45,648 bases of DNA, taken from NCBI GenBank assembly GCA_002692205.1, contig NZJM01000050.1, positions 1 through 45,648 on the forward strand, in the 5' to 3' direction. The position numbers and the translations under genes are program-made. The notes beneath the pieces were generated by a model, which did no database searches, was not told the DNA's origin, and saw only the letters and a program-made list of their open reading frames with translations. Numbering within the stretch: the first letter of the stretch is position 1; each line of letters begins with the position of its first letter. Shown piece after piece: positions 30,317-38,639 of this stretch. Source of the stretch: Legionellales bacterium. GTDB lineage: Bacteria; Pseudomonadota; Gammaproteobacteria; Eutrophobiales; Eutrophobiaceae.

Positions 30317-31575
30317 TGTCTAAATCAAAAGGAACTCTAATAAGCAATTTAGTTGATTTTAGAGATTGGATTGATGCCCGCTTTCCTTTATCGAGAATCT
30401 GGAATGAGCATCTTGCTAATTATTATGCCCCCAAGAATTTCAATTTTTGGTATTTTTTTGGCGCATTTGCGATTTTAGTTTTAGGGATTCAGGTGGTAAC
30501 TGGCATATGGCTGACTATGAATTATAAGCCTTCAGCTGAAGAAGCCTTTGCTTCTGTCGAATACATTATGCGTGATACTGAATGGGGTTGGTTAATACGT
30601 TATATGCACTCAACAGGCGCTTCAGCTTTTTTTATAGTAATTTATTTGCATATGTTCCGAGCTCTACTTTATGGCTCATATAAAAAACCACGTGAATTAT
30701 TATGGTTATCGGGCATGGCTCTTTATCTATTGCTAATGGGGGAAGCATTTTTCGGGTATTTGTTACCATGGGGGCAAATGTCTTACTGGGGCGCACAGGT
30801 CATAATTTCACTATTTGGTGCTTTACCTATTATAGGTGATGACCTTTCTTTGTGGATACGTGGTGACTTCGTCGTATCAGATGTGACACTAAATCGTTTT
30901 TTTGCGCTTCATGTAATTGCATTTCCATTGTTGATTCTTGGTTTAGTTGGATTTCATATTCTTGCGTTACATGAGGTTGGTTCAAATAACCCAGACGGTA
31001 TTGAAATTAAAAAGAATAAAGATGCAGATGGAGTCCCAATCGATGGTATTCCATTTCATCCATATTACACTGTTAAGGATTTAATGGGGGCTGTAGTTTT
31101 TTTAATTTTCTTTTTCGCCGTAGTCTTTTTTACACCGGAAATGAAAATTCCCGGAACTCAAGGTCTTTTTCTTGAAAGCGCTAATTTTGTGCAGGCAAAT
31201 CCCCTACAAACTCCTGAACATATTGCTCCTGTTTGGTATTTCACCCCATTCTATGCAATTTTAAGAGCTGTTCCAAGTCAACTCGGTGGTGTGATAGCTA
31301 TGGGCTTAGCTGTAAATTTATTTTTATTACTTCCGTGGTTAGACAGAAGCCCCGTTAGGTCTTCTCGTTATCGTGGAAGAAACTACCGCATTGCTTTGAC
31401 ATTATTTGTCGTGAGTTTTCTAATTCTTGGATGGTTGGGTTTGCAAGTAGTAACACCTGTTTATACATGGATGGCTAGATTTTTCACAATCGTTTATTTC
31501 TTGTTTTTCTTTTTAATGCCTTTTTACACGGCATTAGATAAAGATAAAAGAGTGCCAGATAGGGTAACTAGCTAA
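30316..31575 (+). CDS. petB: Ubiquinol-cytochrome c reductase cytochrome b subunit
   Basis: Cytochrome b carries the two b hemes and the Qo/Qi quinone sites of bc1. The 419-aa protein has eight predicted membrane helices. Heme-ligand His pairs lie in YMHSTGASAFFIVIYLHMFRA and FFALHVIAFPLLILGLVGFHILALHE. Further family segments are GYLLPWGQMSYWGAQVI and GSNNPDG. The Qo motif reads PVWY (APVWYFTPFYAILR) in place of the PEWY of mitochondria and alphaproteobacteria. It overlaps petA and petC by one base each, so the three subunits are tightly coupled. Confidence 0.97.
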   Translation: MSKSKGTLISNLVDFRDWIDARFPLSRIWNEHLANYYAPKNFNFWYFFGAFAILVLGIQVVTGIWLTMNYKPSAEEAFASVEYIMRDTEWGWLIRYMHSTGASAFFIVIYLHMFRALLYGSYKKPRELLWLSGMALYLLLMGEAFFGYLLPWGQMSYWGAQVIISLFGALPIIGDDLSLWIRGDFVVSDVTLNRFFALHVIAFPLLILGLVGFHILALHEVGSNNPDGIEIKKNKDADGVPIDGIPFHPYYTVKDLMGAVVFLIFFFAVVFFTPEMKIPGTQGLFLESANFVQANPLQTPEHIAPVWYFTPFYAILRAVPSQLGGVIAMGLAVNLFLLLPWLDRSPVRSSRYRGRNYRIALTLFVVSFLILGWLGLQVVTPVYTWMARFFTIVYFLFFFLMPFYTALDKDKRVPDRVTS

Positions 31576-32327
31576 TGACACTATTCAAGTTTTTAACGAG
31601 AATAATTTTGTTTATATTTTTAATATCTTCGTTAGAGGTATTTGCAACAAGTAATTCAAAATTAATGCATATGGAAGTTGATCTTTCGAATCAGCAGTCA
31701 TTGCAACGAGGAGCTAAAATATTTGTTAATTACTGTTTAAGCTGTCATTCGGCTACCTATATGAGATATAACCGAATCGGTGAAGATTTAAATATTAAAG
31801 ACGATATACTAAAGGAGAATTTAATATTCAGCGGAGATAAGATTGGCGATGTGATGAGTATTGCCATGAAGAGTGAAGATGCTATAAATTTTTTTGGTGT
31901 TACCCCACCCGATTTATCTGTTATAGCTCGTTCACGCGGACCCGACTGGTTATACACATATCTGCACACATTCTATGTAGATGATTCTAGGCCCTTTGGC
32001 GTTAATAATCTTGCATATAAAGATACGGCAATGCCTCATGTTTTATGGGAATTACAAGGTGCCCAACAGTTAATTCAATCAGGAAAAAATGTTACGGTAC
32101 ATTATAAACCAACATATAAAAATTCATTAGAATTGGTCTCATCTGGGCTACAATCCGAAAAAGAATATGACAAAACAATACGTGACTTAGTTAATTATTT
32201 AGTTTACATGGGAGAGCCGATCAAGTTGAAACGTAAAAAGATCGGCATTTGGGTTATATTTTATCTATCTATTCTTTTGATAATTACATACATGTTAAAG
32301 AAAGAGTACTGGCGAGATATTCATTAG
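31575..32327 (+). CDS. petC: Ubiquinol-cytochrome c reductase cytochrome c1 subunit
   Basis: Cytochrome c1 passes electrons from the Rieske protein to soluble cytochrome c. The 250-aa protein has a signal peptide (about residues 1-24), a CxxCH heme site (YCLSCHSATYMRYNRIGEDL), the family segments PPDLSVIARSRGPDWLYTYL and AMPHVLWELQG (axial Met), and a C-terminal membrane anchor (about residues 222-243). It completes petABC. sspA follows after 74 bp. Confidence 0.96.
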   Translation: MTLFKFLTRIILFIFLISSLEVFATSNSKLMHMEVDLSNQQSLQRGAKIFVNYCLSCHSATYMRYNRIGEDLNIKDDILKENLIFSGDKIGDVMSIAMKSEDAINFFGVTPPDLSVIARSRGPDWLYTYLHTFYVDDSRPFGVNNLAYKDTAMPHVLWELQGAQQLIQSGKNVTVHYKPTYKNSLELVSSGLQSEKEYDKTIRDLVNYLVYMGEPIKLKRKKIGIWVIFYLSILLIITYMLKKEYWRDIH

Positions 32328-32401
32328 AGTATAATCTGGCATTAGTATTATTCTTAATAAAATATAATAATCACTATTTTAATTTTTTTTTGGAGAAAAA
32401 T

Positions 32402-33031
32402 ATGGCAAGCCTAGCCAATCGTCGTTCATTAATGGTTTTATATTCTGATAAAGTCAGCCCAATTGGTCACGCAGTACGTATTGTACTCGCAGAGAAGGAT
32501 GTTAATGTCGAGATAAATTATGTTGATGATGATGATAAGCCAGAAATTCTAAATGAGCTTAATCCATATAATTCTATTTTAACATTAATCGATCGAGATC
32601 TCGTTTTATATGATGCACATATAATGATGGAATACCTAGATGAACGTTTTCCACATCCACCTTTGACGCCAGTTGATCCAGTTAGCCGGGCAAGTAATCG
32701 ACAGCTACGACACAGAGTGATGAGAGATTTATATTCAGTTATTGATGATCTTGATAGTGATAATGATATTGCTGCTGCCAACGCTAGGAAAGTACTGCGT
32801 GATAATTTAACGTCAATTGCGCCAGCATTTACTAATACTCCGTATTTTATGTCTGAAGATTATACGCTCGTAGATTGTTGTTTAGCTCCACTCATGTGGC
32901 GACTATCAACTTATGGCATCAAATTACCGTTATCAGGTAAGCCTCTGCAGCAGTATGCCGACCGATTATTTGAAAGAGCTGCGTTTAAAGCTAGCTTATC
33001 GGAATTAGAAAAGGACTACCACGAAGCGTGA
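32402..33031 (+). CDS. sspA: Stringent starvation protein A
   Basis: SspA is a glutathione-S-transferase-fold protein that binds RNA polymerase and alters promoter choice in stress. From ATG 32402 it is 209 aa. It shows a thioredoxin-like N-domain (SLMVLYSDKVSPIGHAVRIVLAEKDV, LNPYNSILTLIDRDLVLYDAHIMMEYLDERFPHPPL) and a helical C-domain (YTLVDCCLAPLMWRL). The ORF-track start at 32249 overlaps petC and has no family match; TTGGAGAAA just before 32402 is a good ribosome site. The usual partner sspB is not next to it. Position after petC matches other gammaproteobacteria. Confidence 0.95.
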   Translation: MASLANRRSLMVLYSDKVSPIGHAVRIVLAEKDVNVEINYVDDDDKPEILNELNPYNSILTLIDRDLVLYDAHIMMEYLDERFPHPPLTPVDPVSRASNRQLRHRVMRDLYSVIDDLDSDNDIAAANARKVLRDNLTSIAPAFTNTPYFMSEDYTLVDCCLAPLMWRLSTYGIKLPLSGKPLQQYADRLFERAAFKASLSELEKDYHEA

Positions 33032-33090
33032 TTAACAATTACATTTATTTGTAAAAAGTTTTCACATTTAGAGTATTCTTTAAGAATAGT

Positions 33091-33672
33091 CTAATCTAGA
33101 TATTGAAAAAGTTTCACAACTTTTTGTACGCCTCCAGTTTCTCTAGCAATTGTTGTAGATATTTCCGCCTCTTCTTTGCTAACCAAACCCATCATGTATA
33201 CCACACCTTTTTCAGTAACAATTTTAATAACCAATCCATTTAGTTTTTCATTGGCAAATAATTGTGTTTTAACTTTTGTTGTTATGTATGTGTCACTGCT
33301 TCTGGAAACCATAGAGCTTGGTGCAGCAACGGTGACTTCATTGTAGACATGCGTAACCTTACTAATGCCAGTGACTATATCTGTAAGTTTTTGTTGCATT
33401 TCTGCCAACGGTGCCTCACCTGTTATCAATACTTTTGTATTATAACTAGTTATATTTATATGTGATTGTTCATCTAATTCTGTATCAGCATGTATTGCTC
33501 GGTAGGCTTTTATTTCTATTGTTTGATCTTCAATTACAGTTCCAGCTGTTCTTCTATCTAAAGAAGCTGACGCACCAGCAGCAGCACCACCTGCTGCGGT
33601 AATTGCGCACCCAGACAGAAAAGTCATAATTATCATTAAAACTAATAGCTTAATTTCTTTAAGTTTTCTCAT
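33091..33672 (-). CDS. dolP: BON-domain outer-membrane lipoprotein (DolP/YraP-like)
   Basis: The 193-aa protein has a lipoprotein signal peptide with lipobox FLSGC (Cys22). A small-residue segment AAGGAAAGASASLDRRTAGT follows, then two BON domains (about residues 48-115 and 125-190), the second ending TTIARETGGVQKVVKLFQYL. DolP binds anionic phospholipid at the division site and supports outer-membrane integrity. It lies 3 bp downstream of diaA and in the lpoA-diaA-dolP order known from E. coli (yraM-yraO-yraP). The name rests on family plus neighbourhood. Confidence 0.9.
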   Translation of the reverse strand: MRKLKEIKLLVLMIIMTFLSGCAITAAGGAAAGASASLDRRTAGTVIEDQTIEIKAYRAIHADTELDEQSHINITSYNTKVLITGEAPLAEMQQKLTDIVTGISKVTHVYNEVTVAAPSSMVSRSSDTYITTKVKTQLFANEKLNGLVIKIVTEKGVVYMMGLVSKEEAEISTTIARETGGVQKVVKLFQYLD

Positions 33673-33675
33673 ATT

Positions 33676-34269
<594 letters not shown>

Positions 34270-34358
34270 TTAGAAAATTAATCAAAGAGTTAAACTATAT
34301 TATGCACGAAATATTGCTCGAGTACACTTTGTATAGGCAGTGATTACGACTATAGTAG

Positions 34359-36122
34359 TCATTCCAATAATACTGGTTTTCCCTTAACAAATTTGGCTTT
34401 ACGTAAATTACGCTTAATAATATTCTCTGCAATTATAGTTAAATCACCAGTTTCTCCCGGCATCATGCTATTTTTTTCATTAGCAAGACGATTTATCTCA
34501 GGAATTATATTGTACGCATCAACACCAAGGGCATATAAACGCCGATATTGAGATTTTTCTTGAGCCCAATTCCTATTAAGCACATCCTGAATAATTGATA
34601 ACTGTCTTTTAATATCAAGTATCCATGGTATGTCGACAAATATTACACCGTTTAAATCAATATCTTTATTACTATCTACGATGCCACTAAATATATGTGA
34701 AGTTGAATATATAGGCAAATTATCAGCATGGTGAAAACGAATTTGAGGGATTAACTGGCGTGCATCGTTAGGTACTGCTGCAGCAAATATAAAATCAACA
34801 TCTTGTCTACGTCGCTCAACATTATGAATTTTTATATTCAATTTATTTCTAAGATTTTTAGTTCGTTGTTCACTTAAATCAATATTTAAAAGTTCTTTGA
34901 CGGGTGATGAGAAATCTGTCGTATTATTTATAAAGCTAGAGTGCTCTGAAATTTCTCCACCAAGTTGAATCCAATACTTTTTGAATGTTTCGGCAAGGCG
35001 ATTGCCCCATGGTGTGTTAGGTGTTAATACTAATGCGTTTTGATGCCCATCATTAAAGGCAATTTCTGCAATTTGAATTATTTCATCTTCGGGAGATAAT
35101 CCAAATTGGAATAAGTTACTCTCATTTCTTATTTCTTTATTTTTATCTTGACGATTTAATGCAAGTATTTTTATATCCCCATTTTTATTTTCATACAATT
35201 GATTTGTTGCCTCTTTTTCTAATGGTCCGACAATATAGTCTGCACCGTCATCCAATGCTCTTTGATATACATCAATTATATTTAAACTATTTGCGTCATA
35301 TATTTCAATATCTGCTTTTTCTTCTTTATCTAAATACCAAGCAGCTAAAAAGCCATCACGTATGGCAATAGACGAATTTTTATACTTTCCTGTTAAAGGA
35401 AGTAGCAATCCAATCTTTGTAGGCCGTTCTATTGATTTTTCACTTTGTTCCAAAAGTTTCTCAGTTATTGATATTTGCGCATAATGATCGGGATATCTCT
35501 GTGACCACCCATAAATTGCGTCTTCTAATTTTTTTGTTTGATATTTGTATGTCTTATTTATAAATGCTAGCTCAATCCAGCTAATTAAAAGATCAGGAGA
35601 GGCAAGTCTCAAATCCTCTAGTTGTTCAAGCGGTATTAGCTCAAATATTTCCCATACTTTTTGACTATTTTGTTTAAGGGTTGCTGATGAATTTGAATAT
35701 TTTGTTACTTTTAACTGTTCTGTAGCAGCTTTTAGGTAATTGCCATATGCTAGATTAGCTTCTGCTAATATTTCGTGATATGCAATTATAAAAGTAAAAG
35801 GTATCTCATCTTCATGTATCGCATACAGCATGTTTAATGCTTTTCCAGGTTTTCCAGATTCCAAATGAAAGTTCGCATTTAAGATTGTAGCTCTTGATTG
35901 AATTTTTATATCTTCACGATTTAAAGCACTATTTTGTAATATTTTTCTTGCCTTATCATATTCTCTTATACTCACATGGGCGTCTATTGCTTTAAGTAAT
36001 CTAGCATTCTCATTTTCTTGTTGTATCTGCTCGGTGACAGCCTCATCAGCCTCGCGGGTGGATGTTAGCTTACAGCCCGTGACAAAAGTCAACAAAATAA
36101 TAAAAATTATCGAAAGTCTCAT
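34359..36122 (-). CDS. lpoA: Penicillin-binding protein activator LpoA
   Basis: LpoA is an outer-membrane lipoprotein that reaches through the periplasm to stimulate PBP1A. From ATG 36122 the protein is 587 aa, somewhat shorter than E. coli LpoA (678). It has a signal peptide with lipobox FVTGC (Cys17), an N-terminal helical TPR-like half (about residues 30-240), and a C-terminal periplasmic-binding-protein-like half starting at IGLLLPLTGKYKNSSIAIRDGF. The track's start at 36203 adds 27 residues before the signal peptide and would overlap rsmI; it is rejected. It is divergent from rsmI with a 69-bp gap, the usual arrangement. Confidence 0.92.
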   Translation of the reverse strand: MRLSIIFIILLTFVTGCKLTSTREADEAVTEQIQQENENARLLKAIDAHVSIREYDKARKILQNSALNREDIKIQSRATILNANFHLESGKPGKALNMLYAIHEDEIPFTFIIAYHEILAEANLAYGNYLKAATEQLKVTKYSNSSATLKQNSQKVWEIFELIPLEQLEDLRLASPDLLISWIELAFINKTYKYQTKKLEDAIYGWSQRYPDHYAQISITEKLLEQSEKSIERPTKIGLLLPLTGKYKNSSIAIRDGFLAAWYLDKEEKADIEIYDANSLNIIDVYQRALDDGADYIVGPLEKEATNQLYENKNGDIKILALNRQDKNKEIRNESNLFQFGLSPEDEIIQIAEIAFNDGHQNALVLTPNTPWGNRLAETFKKYWIQLGGEISEHSSFINNTTDFSSPVKELLNIDLSEQRTKNLRNKLNIKIHNVERRRQDVDFIFAAAVPNDARQLIPQIRFHHADNLPIYSTSHIFSGIVDSNKDIDLNGVIFVDIPWILDIKRQLSIIQDVLNRNWAQEKSQYRRLYALGVDAYNIIPEINRLANEKNSMMPGETGDLTIIAENIIKRNLRKAKFVKGKPVLLE

Positions 36123-36191
36123 GCCTATATTGTGTAACATAAAGCTAATAATTTCGAGGCCGATTTTAGATAAAAAACGAGGAGTAATTAA

Positions 36192-37025
36192 TTGGCAGGA
36201 CATTTATACATTGTCGCCACCCCAATTGGCAACTTGGGCGATATAACAAAGCGAGCAATTGAAATTTTGCAGCAAGTAGATTTGATTGCGGCTGAAGATA
36301 CAAGGCGCAGTAAAATACTATTAGAGCATTTTGCGATTTCTAGCGAAATTATTGCATATCATGAACATAACGAAAATAAACTCACCCCTAAATTAATTAA
36401 ATATCTAGATAGTGGCAAATCTATTGCGCTTATATCCGACGCAGGTACACCATTAATTAATGATCCTGGTTATAAATTGGTTATATCCGCGCACGATAAA
36501 GATATTAAAGTTATTCCGATACCAGGGGTTTCTGCCGTTATTACAGGTTTATCTGTATCAGGTATACCATGTAATAAATTTATTTTTGAGGGTTATTTGC
36601 CATCAAAAACAATATCAAGAAAAAAGTATTTAAAAACTTTAATTACTGAGTCTAGAACATTAGTATTTTATGAAGCACCACACCGAATATCAGAGCTCAT
36701 AGATGATATGTGCATAATATTTGGCTCTTCACGGCGTATAGCCATTGCTCGTGAATTGACGAAAAAACATGAACAAATATTACAAGGTACACTATCTAGT
36801 ATTAAGCTGAAAATAGAGACCGGAGAAATAAAAAATAAAGGAGAATTTGTTGTTCTGGTTGAAGGTGAACAGGAGAATCTAATTTGTAATTCCGAGATTC
36901 AGCGCATAAACCATATTTTATTAGAAAAACTTTCGCCAAAAGATGCAATCAAACTTACAGCACAAATAACTAAAAAGAAAAAAAATGATATATACAAGTT
37001 AGTTGTCGAGAATGACAAAACATAA
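36192..37025 (+). CDS. rsmI: 16S rRNA (cytidine1402-2'-O)-methyltransferase
   Basis: RsmI methylates the ribose of C1402 in 16S rRNA with SAM. The 277-aa protein has the tetrapyrrole-methylase fold: LYIVATPIGNLGDIT at the N-terminus, AAEDTRRSKILL, SIALISDAGTPLINDPGYKL, VIPIPGVSAVITGLSVSGIP, FEGYLPSK and FYEAPHRISEL. The start is TTG at 36192, with GAGGAGT 6-12 bases upstream as a strong ribosome site and a direct match of MAGHLYIVATPIGN to the family start. It is divergent from lpoA and followed 50 bp later by rnpB. Confidence 0.96.
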   Translation: MAGHLYIVATPIGNLGDITKRAIEILQQVDLIAAEDTRRSKILLEHFAISSEIIAYHEHNENKLTPKLIKYLDSGKSIALISDAGTPLINDPGYKLVISAHDKDIKVIPIPGVSAVITGLSVSGIPCNKFIFEGYLPSKTISRKKYLKTLITESRTLVFYEAPHRISELIDDMCIIFGSSRRIAIARELTKKHEQILQGTLSSIKLKIETGEIKNKGEFVVLVEGEQENLICNSEIQRINHILLEKLSPKDAIKLTAQITKKKKNDIYKLVVENDKT

Positions 37026-37074
37026 TATCAAATTAACTTGCAACTAATATCTATAATAATAAAATTAGCATTAT

Positions 37075-37416
37075 GAGTTGGCCAGGCAATCGCTATTGAA
37101 GATTACTTTAGTAGAGGAAAGTCCGGGCTCCATAGGGCTAGGTGCCAGATAACATCTGGGCGACGTGAGTCGATGGAAAGTGCCACAGAAATTATACCGC
37201 CCAATTATCTGGGTAAGGGTGAAATGGTGTGGTAAGAGCACACCGCGCTGTTAGTAATGGCAGTGGCAGGGTAAACCCCGCCGGGAGCAAGACCAAATAG
37301 AGGAGCAATGGTGCGGCCCGCACTGTTCCTGGGTAGGTTGCTAGAAGTGCGTGGTGACATGCACTCAAGATGAATGATTGCCCATGACAGAACCCGGCTT
37401 ATCGGCCAACTCTACA
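37075..37416 (+). ncRNA. rnpB: RNase P RNA (bacterial type A)
   Basis: RnpB is the catalytic RNA that matures tRNA 5' ends. Terminal helix P1 is GAGTTGGCC at 37075-37083 pairing exactly with GGCCAACTC at 37404-37412. The conserved core includes GAGGAAAGTCCGGGCTCCATAGGGC (P4 and flanks), the GCAGGGTAAACCCCGCC and GGGAGCAAGACCAAATA regions, and ACAGAACCCGGCTTATCGG near the 3' end. P3 is a simple 9-bp hairpin (CTATTGAAG/CTTTAGTAG with loop ATTA). A TATAAT at 37052-37057 could be the -10 box, with a poor -35. The 3' end is approximate; no terminator stem follows. Confidence 0.97.
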
Positions 37417-37441
37417 TTTTATTTTTTTGGAGGACTTTTTA

Positions 37442-37882
37442 ATGAAGTGGAATGTTTATTTGTCAGGAGAAATACACACAGATTGGAGAGATAAAATAAA
37501 GGAAGGAACTGAAAAACTAGATTTACCGATACTATATACCTCTGCTGTTTTGGATCACGAGTCAAGTGATGCAGCAGGCGATCATTTAGGTAGCGAAGAG
37601 AATAATTTTTGGCGCGATCATAAATCCTCAAAGGTTAATTGTATCCGAACAAGAACATTAATTGAAAAGTGTGATATTGCCATTGTTCGTTTTGGAAATA
37701 AATTTAAGCAGTGGAATGCTGCTTTTGATGCAGGATGCTGTGCTGCGTTGAGTAAACCATATATAACTCTTCATGATGAGGATATTATTCACCCATTGAA
37801 AGAAGTTGATGCCTCAGCGTTAGCATGGGCAAGAACTCCGGAACAAGTTATAGAAACACTAGAATACGTCATAAATGCTTAG
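37442..37882 (+). CDS. ytoQ: YtoQ-family protein
   Basis: From ATG 37442 the protein is 146 aa: MKWNVYLSGEIHTDWRDKI, then LPILYTSAVLDHESSDAAGDHLG, NCIRTRTLIEKCDIAIVRFGNKFKQWNAAFDAGCCAALSKPYITLHDEDIIHPLKEVDA. This matches the small YtoQ family (named from Bacillus), whose fold recalls nucleoside 2-deoxyribosyltransferases; its function is unknown to me. TTGGAGGACTT upstream is a strong ribosome site and fixes this start over the track's 37427. It begins only about 25-30 bp after the rnpB 3' end and stands upstream of the mraZ promoter. Probably a soluble cytoplasmic enzyme. Confidence 0.82.
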   Translation: MKWNVYLSGEIHTDWRDKIKEGTEKLDLPILYTSAVLDHESSDAAGDHLGSEENNFWRDHKSSKVNCIRTRTLIEKCDIAIVRFGNKFKQWNAAFDAGCCAALSKPYITLHDEDIIHPLKEVDASALAWARTPEQVIETLEYVINA

Positions 37883-38056
37883 TTTTTGTAGAAAAAAATC
37901 GAAACTTAAAGTAATTTATTATATATATCGCGGAACTTTATGAAATAAATGATGTTATTGTATGACTATTTTTGAATTCACCTCAAAAAATTAATTTATC
38001 TAAGCTAAGTCTTTGTTAAATATAGGACATTTATAACGAAAAAATACAATCAATCC

Positions 38057-38086
38057 TTGACATAGAAGCCTCAAAATCCCTATAGT
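38057..38086 (+). promoter_or_regulatory. Promoter of the mraZ division/cell-wall cluster
   Basis: A perfect TTGACA -35 (38057-38062) and a TATAGT -10 (38081-38086) are separated by 18 bp. This is the best sigma-70 match in the window. Transcription should start near 38093, about 50 bp upstream of the mraZ ATG and just at the MraZ repeats. It probably drives mraZ through murD and beyond. Confidence 0.8.
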
Positions 38087-38093
38087 TGTATAA

Positions 38094-38118
38094 GTGGGGT
38101 AATGTGGGTAAAAGTGGA
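38094..38118 (+). promoter_or_regulatory. MraZ operator (three GTGG(G/A) direct repeats)
   Basis: GTGGG at 38094, GTGGG at 38104 and GTGGA at 38114 are spaced exactly 10 bp apart, each separated by 5 bp. This is the TGGGN-N5 repeat pattern that MraZ binds in E. coli to repress its own operon. The repeats begin at the predicted transcription start, well placed to block RNA polymerase. Confidence 0.82.
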
Positions 38119-38146
38119 ATTTACCAACATACAGAGGATTATTTTT

Positions 38147-38608
38147 ATGTTTAGAGGCTTTAGTAAAATCAGTGTCGACAGCAAGGGGCGGTTAGCGATT
38201 CCAAGTCGTTACCGTGCTCTCGTTTTAGATCAAGCTCAAAATAATCTAGTCATAACCTTAAACCCCCTGGACCGATCTCTATGGCTTTATCCGTTACCCG
38301 AATGGGAACTGATAGAAGATAAATTATCCGCTCTATCCGATTTTGATAAGCAAAGCAGAAGAACAAAACAGATGATGAGGGGTTACGCAAACGATTGTCA
38401 ATTAGATAGCCAAGGCCGAATACTAATACCAAAAGAATTACGAAATCATGCAGCTTTAACAAAACAAGTTGTAATTTTAGGACAAGGTAACAAATTCGAA
38501 ATTTGGGATGAAAAGTCTTGGCAAAAACAACGGGATGACTGGCTAGAGTCAGTTGGCGATGAATCAGTATCCTCCTCCTCTGATTCATTGCACTCGTTGT
38601 CACTATAA
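38147..38608 (+). CDS. mraZ: Transcriptional regulator MraZ
   Basis: MraZ is an AbrB-like DNA-binding protein and self-repressor of the division/cell-wall operon. From ATG 38147 it is 153 aa, starting MFRGFSKISVDSKGRLAIPSRYR, with the second AbrB-like repeat NDCQLDSQGRILIPKELRNHA. The two DxxGR motifs are intact. AGAGGATT upstream is a ribosome site; the track's earlier GTG-region start at 38102 lies inside the operator repeats and is rejected. A Ser-rich tail ends the protein. Gap to rsmH is 31 bp. Confidence 0.96.
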   Translation: MFRGFSKISVDSKGRLAIPSRYRALVLDQAQNNLVITLNPLDRSLWLYPLPEWELIEDKLSALSDFDKQSRRTKQMMRGYANDCQLDSQGRILIPKELRNHAALTKQVVILGQGNKFEIWDEKSWQKQRDDWLESVGDESVSSSSDSLHSLSL

Positions 38609-38639
38609 GCTTATGAATATAAAAAAGGCGAATTAGAAA

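Noticed and set aside
32249-32401. Track extension of the sspA ORF upstream to 32249
   Set aside because: The extra 51 residues overlap the petC end in another frame, have no family match, and a strong ribosome site precedes ATG 32402.
33074-33088. Palindrome TATTCTTTAAGAATA between sspA and dolP
   Set aside because: It has only a one-base centre, so a folded stem is short and weak, and neither side has a T-run. It is likely chance in AT-rich DNA; not called a terminator.
36123-36203. Track extension of lpoA to 36203
   Set aside because: It would place 27 residues before a normal lipoprotein signal peptide and overlap the rsmI start.
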